A stretch of 47,431 nucleotides of DNA from Actinomycetes bacterium (lineage in GTDB: Bacteria > Actinomycetota > Acidimicrobiia > Acidimicrobiales > SZUA-35): NCBI GenBank assembly GCA_024280015.1, contig JAJRQY010000146.1, positions 1 to 47,431 on the forward strand. The letters run 5' to 3'. Shown one piece after another: positions 35,509-41,942 of the stretch (the first letter of the stretch is position 1; every line of letters starts with the position of its first letter). The notes below the pieces were generated by a model. The model did not search any database. It was not told the origin of the DNA and saw nothing but the letters and a program-made list of their open reading frames with translations. A program made the translations under genes and the position numbers.

Positions 35509-36352
35509 GAACGAGTCAGTGCCTAAGAGCGAGTCAGTATCGAAGAACCCGACAACCGAGAAAGACCCTTCCTTAGCCAGGGAGCAACGCTATGCCGCAC
35601 TTGAGCGGGGTACACCGCGACTTGACGAGGTCCAGTTCTATCAGCGATCCCGACGCTCGGTCCTGGTTGGTGGGCTCGCTGCTCTGGCTGGTTTCAGTGT
35701 TTTTCGCTCGATACAAACCGCCGACCTTGTCGACCGGGCACCAGGGCCACTTCGAGCCGTTCACGAGAAGAATGAGTCTCTTTGGCGAGCACTCTTTCGA
35801 GAAGACCATCTTGCCCGCACCTTTGACCCATCGGAGTCATCACCAATCAGGGTCAACGGCCGCAAGGGTCTGGATGAAGACTTTGACCCTGCCACGTGGG
35901 AACTCCGAATAGAGGGGCCAGATGGCGAACTCCTAGGCACTCACTCGATGGACGACATCCGAGCATTGGCCAAGGTCGACCACACCATCGAGCACAAATG
36001 CGTCGAAGGCTGGAGCCATGTCGTTACCTGGGGTGGGGCCCGATTCTCTGACCTTGCCAGCCTCTATGAGGACCAGCTTGGCCAGTTGCCCGACTATGTC
36101 GATCTGCGCACTCCCGACGGCGGTTACTACGTCGGGGTTGATCTTGCCACAATGTTGCATTCTCAAACCCTGCTGACCTACGAAATGCAAGGCCAAGAGT
36201 TGGAGCCTGCCCACGGCGCTCCCCTTCGGCTAACCACACCACTCAAGTACGGTATCAAGCAGATCAAGCGGATCGGAACCATCCGATTCAGCCACCAACA
36301 GCCATCGGACTATTGGCATGAGCGCGGTTATGACTGGTACGCCCACCTGTAA
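35489..36352 (+). CDS. Sulfite-oxidase-fold molybdopterin oxidoreductase, Tat exported
   Basis: A 287-residue protein from a GTG at 35489 (a GTG at 35501 is possible). After a Lys/Ser/Glu-rich start coded by a tandem repeat comes a Tat-like signal (RSRRSVLVGGLAALAGF). The Mo-MPT domain shows HKCVEGWSHVVTW, with the single Mo-ligand Cys of the SUOX family, then LRLTTPLKYGIKQIKRI near the end. There is no dimerisation domain and no heme domain, so it is similar in size to YedY/MsrP. It takes electrons from or gives them to the b561 encoded just before it. The reaction (sulfite, sulfoxide or another small molecule) cannot be read from the sequence. Confidence 0.87.
   Translation: MRPSVPKNESVPKSESVSKNPTTEKDPSLAREQRYAALERGTPRLDEVQFYQRSRRSVLVGGLAALAGFSVFRSIQTADLVDRAPGPLRAVHEKNESLWRALFREDHLARTFDPSESSPIRVNGRKGLDEDFDPATWELRIEGPDGELLGTHSMDDIRALAKVDHTIEHKCVEGWSHVVTWGGARFSDLASLYEDQLGQLPDYVDLRTPDGGYYVGVDLATMLHSQTLLTYEMQGQELEPAHGAPLRLTTPLKYGIKQIKRIGTIRFSHQQPSDYWHERGYDWYAHL
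35497..35550 (+). repeat. 18-bp tandem repeat, three units, across a gene junction
   Basis: Units GTCAGTGCCTAAGAACGA, GTCAGTGCCTAAGAGCGA and a diverged third (starting GTCAGTATCGAAGAAC) follow one another. The first unit contains the TAA stop of the b561 gene (35506-35508); in the molybdoenzyme frame the units code for S-V-P-K-N/S-E. Confidence 0.75.
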
Positions 36353-36424
36353 CGCCACCCAGTCTAGTTCGGAGGAGCATTTGTGTGTCCGCCAGCCGGC
36401 CTCGACAGGAGCTAGCCTGTCGCC

Positions 36425-36877
36425 ATGCTCTGCGGCTCGCCAACCTCTCGTTCCCCCCTTCTGGCCATCGCTCTTGCTCTTGGCGCCGGCCTGCTCGCCT
36501 CGGCCTGCGGATCAAATCCGTTGGCAGCAAAAGCACCAACGATCCCAACCGCCGAGGAATCAACAGCCATGTGTGCCGTTGTCGACCGAGGCACCCAAGC
36601 CGTAGCCGCGGCCGCGCCCCAGGGCATTGGTAACCTTGCCTCAGCCAAGGTTACGTACTTCGACGAGCTTGAGACGGTGATCCCTGCCGCATGGCAAGAC
36701 AATCTGACCCTCATTCGTCCGGCCTGGGAAAAGCTAGTCGAGGTGGCAGAAGCAGCTGGCAATGACGCTGACAAGATTGATTTCGACAAGTTTCTGGCCG
36801 ATTTCTCCGATGCCACTGCCAACGAAACGGCGTGGGAAGCCTATTCGGCATTGGTCTGTGGACCGGCCGCTCAATAG
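36425..36877 (+). CDS. Small lipoprotein of unknown function
   Basis: A 150-residue protein with a lipoprotein signal: hydrophobic segment LLAIALALGAGLLASACGS with lipobox ending in Cys (L-A-S-A-C). The mature part is predicted helical and acidic (EKLVEVAEAAGN, DKIDFDKFLADFSDAT) with two Cys (AMCAVVD and ALVCGPA) that could pair. I do not recognise the family. A palindromic stem (CGACAGG/CCTGTCG, 36403-36422) lies right before the ATG and includes the GGAG sequence, so it may limit translation. It sits between the molybdoenzyme pair and the cobalamin genes with short gaps. Confidence 0.7.
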   Translation: MLCGSPTSRSPLLAIALALGAGLLASACGSNPLAAKAPTIPTAEESTAMCAVVDRGTQAVAAAAPQGIGNLASAKVTYFDELETVIPAAWQDNLTLIRPAWEKLVEVAEAAGNDADKIDFDKFLADFSDATANETAWEAYSALVCGPAAQ

Positions 36878-36893
36878 CTCGCAACACCAGCCG

Positions 36894-37799
36894 ATGAAGG
36901 ACACTCAGCACGGCGGTGACGCGCCAGCCATTGCTCGCAACTTGGGGTTGGCCCCTGGAGAGCTGCTTGACCTCAGCGCCAGCCTGAATCCATTCGCCCC
37001 CGACGTCACGGCGTTGGCCGCCAATCACCTCTCGGCACTCGTCCCATATCCCGATGATGGGCCAGCGACCGAACGTCTCGCCAGCGAGTTCGGCGTCGAC
37101 GCCCGACGCCTCGTGCTTTGCAACGGTGGCGCCCAAGCTATTGCTCTGCTCGGCGCCGTGCTCAAACAAGGTGAGGTCCGCCAGCCAGAGTTTTCGCTCT
37201 ATCAACGTCACCTTGACACTGTTGGGCATGGCCTTGGCCGTTGGCGGTCCAACCCATCTAACCCCTTGGGAGACCTGGCCGATACCGATGAGGAGGCCGT
37301 CGTATGGGACGAAGCCTTCTACCCACTGGCGACTGGTCAATGGACGCGCGGTGATAGTGAATCCTGGAGAATCGGCTCATTGACGAAAATATGGGCGTGT
37401 GCCGGTCTTCGGCTGGGATATGTCATTGCTCCTACCGATCAGGGAGCAGACCAGATTCGCAGCATCCAGCCACGCTGGTCTGTAAATGGTCTCGCTCTAG
37501 CCCTCATCAACGACCTCCTCGATCAAACAGATCTTCCCGAATGGTCAAGCCGGATCACACAGCTGGGAAGCGAACTTGCCAACGACCTGGTCGAGTTGGG
37601 CTACAAGGCCCGATCGACGGCGGCAAACTGGGTCCTCGTCGAGAACGAACAAGATCTGCGCAACGAGTTGATTCAGAAGCGAGTCCTGATTCGAGACTGC
37701 ACATCCTTTGGATTACCAGGACTCTTTCGGATTGCGCTTCCAAAACCTGGCGAAGTGGATCGAGTGGTCTCGGCCTTCGAGACTTGCTCGGTTCGATAG
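36894..37799 (+). CDS. cobC: Threonine-phosphate decarboxylase-like aminotransferase (cobalamin synthesis)
   Basis: A 301-residue PLP enzyme of aminotransferase fold type I, shorter than usual (about 330-360). LLDLSASLNPFAPDV matches the start of CobC/CobD-type L-threonine-O-3-phosphate decarboxylases, which make the aminopropanol linker of cobalamin. LVLCNGGAQAIALL is the PLP phosphate-binding region, VVWDEAFYPL the DEAF motif, and GSLTKIWACAGLRLGY carries the Schiff-base Lys. cbiB follows 4 bases after the stop, which supports the cobalamin role against histidinol-phosphate aminotransferase. The ATG at 36894 has no strong ribosome site. The compact length suggests a reduced small domain. 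Confidence 0.8.
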   Translation: MKDTQHGGDAPAIARNLGLAPGELLDLSASLNPFAPDVTALAANHLSALVPYPDDGPATERLASEFGVDARRLVLCNGGAQAIALLGAVLKQGEVRQPEFSLYQRHLDTVGHGLGRWRSNPSNPLGDLADTDEEAVVWDEAFYPLATGQWTRGDSESWRIGSLTKIWACAGLRLGYVIAPTDQGADQIRSIQPRWSVNGLALALINDLLDQTDLPEWSSRITQLGSELANDLVELGYKARSTAANWVLVENEQDLRNELIQKRVLIRDCTSFGLPGLFRIALPKPGEVDRVVSAFETCSVR

Positions 37800-37803
37800 C
37801 GCC

Positions 37804-38862
37804 ATGCTTGCTCAACTACGGACCCACCCAATCGCGCCCGCCATTGGCCTGCTTCTTGACCGACTTGTCGGCGAACCGCCTACAGAGATTCATCCCGTTG
37901 TTTGGCTCGGGAACGGGCTTAGCAAGCTCGAAGAGCGGACGTATCGCGATTCGAGAAGCGCCGGTCTAGTCCATCTCGGAGTGTCCCTCGGTTCCGGTGC
38001 ACTCATTGGTTGTCTACTGAGGAAGACTCTTGGCCAACGGCCCGCGACTGCTGTGAGTGTCGCCCTTGCGTCTTCTGGTCGCATGCTCGGCCAGTCGGCG
38101 GTTCATATTGGTGACCAGCTCATTGCCGGAGATCTTCCAGGAGCTCGCCAATCACTTCCAACGCTGGTCGGGCGAGATCCCACCAATCTCGATCCGCCCG
38201 AAGTGGCACGGGCCGTCATTGAGTCAGTGGCAGAAAACACCGTTGACGCTGTGACTGCCACCGTATTCTTTGGCCTTGTTGGCGGACCGACTGCAGTTGT
38301 TTGCCATCGCGTTAGCAATACCTTAGATGCCATGGTTGGACACCGAACGCCTCGTTATGAGAACTTCGGTTGGGCCTCAGCACGCCTTGATGATGCGCTT
38401 GCTGCTATCCCGGCTCGACTCACCGTGCTTGCGCTCATGATGGTCCGCCCTCGCAAGGCACGATCAATCCTGCGCACGGTTCGCAACGACGCTTGGCGTC
38501 ATCCAAGCCCAAACGGAGGTCTGGTTGAAGCAGGCTTTGCTTGTGCTCTGGATCTGCGTCTCGGTGGTGAGAACAGCTACCGGGGAATCAAGGAGGATCG
38601 AGGCACACTGGGAACTGGCAGTCACCCAGAACCTGCCGACATTGCCCGCGCTGTCAGGCTGTCCAGCCATGTCTCTGTCTTGTTCGTTGCTGTCCCACTC
38701 CTAGCTAGCGCGGGAATCCGCCTCTTCAAGACTTGCATTCTCAGTCATTCTCATTTACGATCGCCGTCATTAGCAGCGATGCCAACACCAGCCACAATCA
38801 CACTGGGCATGATCACACTGGGCATGATCACGCCAGCCACAGTCGGTCCACCAGTGGCCTAG
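37804..38862 (+). CDS. cbiB: Adenosylcobinamide-phosphate synthase CbiB/CobD (with extended tail)
   Basis: A 352-residue membrane protein. The hallmark start is present: LLLDRLVGEPPTEIHPVVWLG, followed by TYRDSRSAG. AVIESVAENTVDAVTA, VSNTLDAMVGHRTPRYENFG and AWRHPSPNGGLVEAGFA are conserved blocks of the family. It joins the aminopropanol group to adenosylcobyric acid. Typical proteins end soon after the last helix (VLFVAVPLLASAGIRLF here). The final 40 residues or so (THR/ILE/GLY/MET-rich, with LGMITLGMIT repeat) are unlike the family and overlap, in another frame, the start of the cation efflux gene. The true stop may have been lost, or the tail may be a by-product of the repeat. Confidence 0.88.
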   Translation: MLAQLRTHPIAPAIGLLLDRLVGEPPTEIHPVVWLGNGLSKLEERTYRDSRSAGLVHLGVSLGSGALIGCLLRKTLGQRPATAVSVALASSGRMLGQSAVHIGDQLIAGDLPGARQSLPTLVGRDPTNLDPPEVARAVIESVAENTVDAVTATVFFGLVGGPTAVVCHRVSNTLDAMVGHRTPRYENFGWASARLDDALAAIPARLTVLALMMVRPRKARSILRTVRNDAWRHPSPNGGLVEAGFACALDLRLGGENSYRGIKEDRGTLGTGSHPEPADIARAVRLSSHVSVLFVAVPLLASAGIRLFKTCILSHSHLRSPSLAAMPTPATITLGMITLGMITPATVGPPVA

Positions 38863-39701
38863 TGGGAGCCGCCTCCATCAATACAGCCTTCGCCATTGTC
38901 CAAATCTTCGTTGGTATCTCCATTGGTTCGATCGTGGTCCTGGCCGACGCCGCACACCAGGTTGTCGATGCCCTTGGCTTACTCACCGCCATGGTTGCCG
39001 TCCTTCTCATGGCGCGACCTTCCAACGCCAAAATGTCCTACGGGTGGGGCAAAGCCGATGCCCTTGGTGGGTTCGTTTCCGCGCTTCTCTTACTCACTTC
39101 CATTGCCTGGATTGCCTATGAATCCATTCAACGGCTCTTCAACCCAGTCGAGGTTGACGGGTCAGGCATCGTCCTCATCGGACTTGCTGGCATGTTTGTC
39201 AACGGCCTCAGTGTGCTCATTCTTGGTGGCGGACAAGCGATTCTTGCTATCCGGGCCGCCCGGCTCCATCTGCTCACCGATCTCGCTGGATCCGTCCTTG
39301 TTGTCCTCACCGGACTAGCTCTTGGGGGTACTGCATGGACCTGGTTAGATCCAGCCGCATCACTACTGCTCTGCGTCCTGGTCATTCGCTCAACCCAGCA
39401 CCTCCTGCGTAGTGCCGTTGCTGAGCTACTTGACCGAACGCCATCAACGATTTCAGCAGAATCAATTTCCCAAGTCTTGGTGCACCAACCCGGCGTCAAG
39501 GAAGTCCACCACATCCACGTCCGACCACTCGGACAACAACGAACCAGCGTCACGGCCCACGTCGTGGTCGACGGTACACAGACCCTTCACGACGCCCAAG
39601 AACGAACGGATGCTCTGTCAGCGGTGCTCGCTGAGGAGCTTCGAGTGGCTCACTCCACCCTTCAGCTGGAGTGCCACCCTTGTTCAGCCGACGTCTGCTG
39701 A
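38733..39701 (+). CDS. Cation diffusion facilitator (CDF) metal efflux protein
   Basis: A 322-residue transporter with six transmembrane helices. HxxxD/ADAAHQVVDALGL in helix 2 and HLLTDLAGSVLV in helix 5 carry the His/Asp metal sites of Zn/Co/Cd CDF proteins (CzcD/ZitB type). An N-terminal His-rich stretch (HNHTGHDHTGHDHASH) is typical of metal sensing, and the C-terminal cytoplasmic domain (VKEVHHIHVRPLG) is complete. The start is uncertain: the TTG at 38733 gives the His-rich tail, while a GTG near 38866 would leave it out. It overlaps cbiB by 130 bases. Cobalt or zinc export fits the cobalamin neighbours but is inference. Confidence 0.87.
   Translation: MHSQSFSFTIAVISSDANTSHNHTGHDHTGHDHASHSRSTSGLVGAASINTAFAIVQIFVGISIGSIVVLADAAHQVVDALGLLTAMVAVLLMARPSNAKMSYGWGKADALGGFVSALLLLTSIAWIAYESIQRLFNPVEVDGSGIVLIGLAGMFVNGLSVLILGGGQAILAIRAARLHLLTDLAGSVLVVLTGLALGGTAWTWLDPAASLLLCVLVIRSTQHLLRSAVAELLDRTPSTISAESISQVLVHQPGVKEVHHIHVRPLGQQRTSVTAHVVVDGTQTLHDAQERTDALSAVLAEELRVAHSTLQLECHPCSADVC
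38797..38826 (+). repeat. 15-bp tandem repeat coding in two frames
   Basis: ATCACACTGGGCATG occurs twice in a row, with ATCACG beginning a third. In the cbiB frame it codes for a Gly-Met-Ile-Thr-Leu repeat, and in the CDF frame for the HTGHD units of the His-rich tail. Confidence 0.75.
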
Positions 39702-39809
39702 CAACCCGTCCTCAAGGCCAATGCCCCTCCACGATGGCCAGAATCGTTGACGATTACGACAAATGCGATGCTACGTCGCATCCACTGGAGCGTGCCCTAG
39801 ACTGAGGGG

Positions 39810-39852
39810 GTCCGTCAGTGGGGGACATTCCCTCCGTTTCTCGCTGACGGAC
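39810..39852 (+). promoter_or_regulatory. Structured 5' region upstream of the pyruvate kinase gene
   Basis: Arms GTCCGTCAG (39810-39818) and CTGACGGAC (39844-39852) are perfect over 9 bp and enclose a smaller GGGA/TCCC stem. It lies about 85 bases before the pyruvate kinase start and 109 bases after the CDF stop, with no T-run. A second short stem (TGCGA/TCGCA) lies about 40 bases upstream. It could be a leader element for the kinase or a stability hairpin for the upstream gene. No known riboswitch was recognised. Confidence 0.4.
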
Positions 39853-39937
39853 ATCCACGTTTCCCCCTTCGCCCAACACCGGATAGACGTCAGCGTTGCC
39901 GTGACTGATGTAGGCACCCCTTTTAGCAGGAGCGCCC

Positions 39938-41368
39938 TTGCGACGCACGAAGATCGTGGCCACTATTGGCCCGGCATCCGAAGACCCAACCACCCTCCGA
40001 GCGATGATTCGCGCTGGCATGGACGTGGCCCGCATCGGCTGCGCTCATGGCACCATCGAGGAGCACCTGGCCAAGTACAAGGCCATCCGGGCAGCTGCGA
40101 AAGAACTCGATGCCAATGTCGGCATTCTCGCTGACCTACCTGGACCCAAGGTTCGCTGCGCTCCATTCCCTGAGGGCGGTGTTGTCTTCGAAGACGGCGA
40201 CGAAGTCCGATTCACGACAGGTGAGACCTCCAGCTCGCGCGAAGTCATCTCCTCTGACTACGAGCAGATGGTTCAATCCGTTGAAGTTGGAGATTGCCTC
40301 GCCCTTGGGGATGGCAATATCAGCTTCGTTGTCCATGACAAGTCCGCCGACACCCTCTTCGCCCGGGTCGTGCGAGGAGCAAAAGTTCAAGGAAAGCCAG
40401 GGCTCCAGATCCCGTCGGACCGGATTCGTATCTCAACACCAACCGAAGAAGACTTTCGATTCGCCGACGCCTTCATTGAAGAAGGTGTCGACATGCTTGC
40501 CATTTCCTTTGTTCGAAGCGCCCACGACATTCGCTCTCTCGGCGTTGAACCCGCCCCGCGGGGGCCTCTCATCGTGGCCAAAATCGAAACTCGGGCCGCA
40601 GTGGAGAACCTCGAAGGAATTATCACGGTGTCTGGTGCGGTCATGGTTGCTCGTGGCGACCTTGGAGTCGACTATTCCCTTTCCGAACTCCCCCATCTGC
40701 AGAAGCACATCATTCGTCGCTGTGTTGCTCGTGGGCTACCAGTTATCACCGCTACCCAGATGCTTGAGTCCATGGTCTATGCACCGACTCCGACCAGGGC
40801 CGAGGCATCTGATGTGGCCAATGCCGTCTTTGATGGCACCAGTTCCGTCATGCTGTCAGGCGAAAGCGCGGTTGGCGTCGACCCGGTCAATGCTGTTGCC
40901 ACCATGGCCGAAATCACCCAGCGATCTGATGTTGGGTTCCCTCACGAAGAATGGGCAAATACGGTAAGCCAGGTCCGCGAGAGCGATGGCGAACTCGGGG
41001 CGGGTGCCCTGACAACCGATGCCATCACCATGGCTGCTCGAAGGATTGCCAAGGAAGTCGGGGCTCAGGCCATCGTCTGCCTATCACGAACCGGCTACAC
41101 GGTTCGATCAGTGAGCCGGTTCCGCCCGACGGTTCCGATCTATGGGTTCAGCCCCGATGAGCGGGCAGTGCGCCAACTGTCTATGAGCTGGGGGACCATC
41201 GCCACCAAGTCTCAAGAGCGGACCCAGCCCGAGGACATGATCGATGATGCCCTGACCCTCCTGAGTGACCACACCGATCTCACAACAGGTGACCGCGTGG
41301 TCGTGATTTCGGGGCATTCAACCTCGACCCGAGCGACTGACACCTTGCGTGTCATGCACTTGCCGTAG
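39938..41368 (+). CDS. pyk: Pyruvate kinase (atypical N-terminal motif)
   Basis: A 476-residue protein from a TTG at 39938, with AGGAG 5 bases upstream. Most family motifs are clear: TKIVATIGPAS at the start, ADLPGPKVR, the catalytic Lys in IVAKIETRAAV, MVARGDLGV, VITATQMLESM and PTRAEASDVANAVFDGT. However, the usual RxNFSHG block reads VARIGCAHG, so the Asn and Ser that help bind K+ and the phosphate are Gly and Ala. It makes pyruvate and ATP from phosphoenolpyruvate and ADP in typical members; here activity may be K+-independent or altered. It could be a second paralogue. The C-terminal regulatory-type domain (LSRTGYTVRSVSR) is present. Confidence 0.88.
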   Translation: MRRTKIVATIGPASEDPTTLRAMIRAGMDVARIGCAHGTIEEHLAKYKAIRAAAKELDANVGILADLPGPKVRCAPFPEGGVVFEDGDEVRFTTGETSSSREVISSDYEQMVQSVEVGDCLALGDGNISFVVHDKSADTLFARVVRGAKVQGKPGLQIPSDRIRISTPTEEDFRFADAFIEEGVDMLAISFVRSAHDIRSLGVEPAPRGPLIVAKIETRAAVENLEGIITVSGAVMVARGDLGVDYSLSELPHLQKHIIRRCVARGLPVITATQMLESMVYAPTPTRAEASDVANAVFDGTSSVMLSGESAVGVDPVNAVATMAEITQRSDVGFPHEEWANTVSQVRESDGELGAGALTTDAITMAARRIAKEVGAQAIVCLSRTGYTVRSVSRFRPTVPIYGFSPDERAVRQLSMSWGTIATKSQERTQPEDMIDDALTLLSDHTDLTTGDRVVVISGHSTSTRATDTLRVMHLP

Positions 41369-41373
41369 TCAAG

Positions 41374-41418
41374 CCCTATCTGACACAGCCCTATCTGACA
41401 CAGCCCTTTCTGACACTG
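41374..41418 (+). repeat. 15-bp tandem repeat, three units, before the selenoprotein genes
   Basis: CCCTATCTGACACAG occurs twice exactly (41374-41388, 41389-41403) and a third unit differs at two positions (41404-41418). The array lies between the pyruvate kinase stop and the glutathione peroxidase start, ending 26 bases before it, in the place where a promoter or regulator site would be expected. Confidence 0.8.
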
Positions 41419-41444
41419 TGCTGCGAGGGGACTAAGGTCGGACC

Positions 41445-41924
41445 ATGTCCACCTTTCACGACCTAGCCATGACATCCATCACCGGCGAGCAGATCAGCTT
41501 CGCTACCTACCAGGACAAGGTCTGCCTGGTCGTGAACGTCGCCAGCGCCTGAGGCCTTACTCCCCAGTACGCAGGTCTGCGTACTCTTCATGAAGACAAC
41601 AAGGATGCTGGCTTCACTGTTCTTGGCTTTCCATGCAACCAGTTCGGCGCCCAGGAGCCCGGCAGTGATGCCGAGGTTCTCGAATTCGCGACCTCCAACT
41701 ATGACGTGACCTTCCCAATGTTCTCCAAGATCGAAGTCAACGGAGATGGTGCCGCTCCGTTGTACAACTTCTTGAAGACTGACCATCCCGACGAGGACGG
41801 CAACTCCGACATTGTTTGGAATTTCGCCAAGTTCCTCGTTGGACGGGACGGAACCGTGCTCAAGCGCTACGCCCCGACCGTCACTCCAGAAGAAATAGCG
41901 GCAGAGTTGGCGAGCTTTCTCTAG
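41445..41924 (+). CDS. Selenocysteine-containing glutathione peroxidase (in-frame UGA at codon 36)
   Basis: The frame from the ATG at 41445 is open to a TAG at 41922 except for one TGA at 41550-41552. Read as selenocysteine it gives 159 residues with a complete GPx fold: VNVASA-U-GLTPQY (Sec36), GFPCNQFGAQEP (Gln70) and WNFAKFLVGRDG (catalytic Trp). The sequence around the TGA is exactly where GPx has Sec or Cys. A hairpin with a GGTC loop lies 13-33 bases downstream of the TGA, as bacterial selenocysteine insertion needs. It lacks the oligomerisation loop, so it is a monomeric-type enzyme. GPx reduces peroxides with a thiol donor such as thioredoxin. Ordinary callers would report only the fragment after the TGA (41706-41924). 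Confidence 0.9.
41566..41585 (+). promoter_or_regulatory. Bacterial SECIS-like hairpin in the glutathione peroxidase gene
   Basis: Eight base pairs, AGTACGCA with TGCGTACT, close a GGTC tetraloop (41574-41577). The loop starts 21 bases after the TGA. The apex GCAGGTCTGC is the same as I recall for the E. coli fdhF selenocysteine insertion element, where the loop G-U contacts SelB and lies 18 bases after UGA. Confidence 0.8.
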
Positions 41925-41942
41925 TTCGGCCATGATCTGTCG

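Noticed and set aside
36762-36893. Upstream extension of the cobC-like gene
   Set aside because: It overlaps the end of the lipoprotein in another frame and has no similarity to aminotransferases; the ATG at 36894 starts just before the conserved N-terminus.
39938-41368. Pyruvate kinase pseudogene
   Set aside because: The frame is intact and nearly all motifs are conserved; only the NFSHG block differs, so an altered enzyme is more likely.
41706-41924. Stand-alone 72-residue gene downstream of the peroxidase TGA
   Set aside because: It is the C-terminal half of the GPx fold in the same frame; reading TGA as Sec gives a complete protein with an SECIS-like hairpin.
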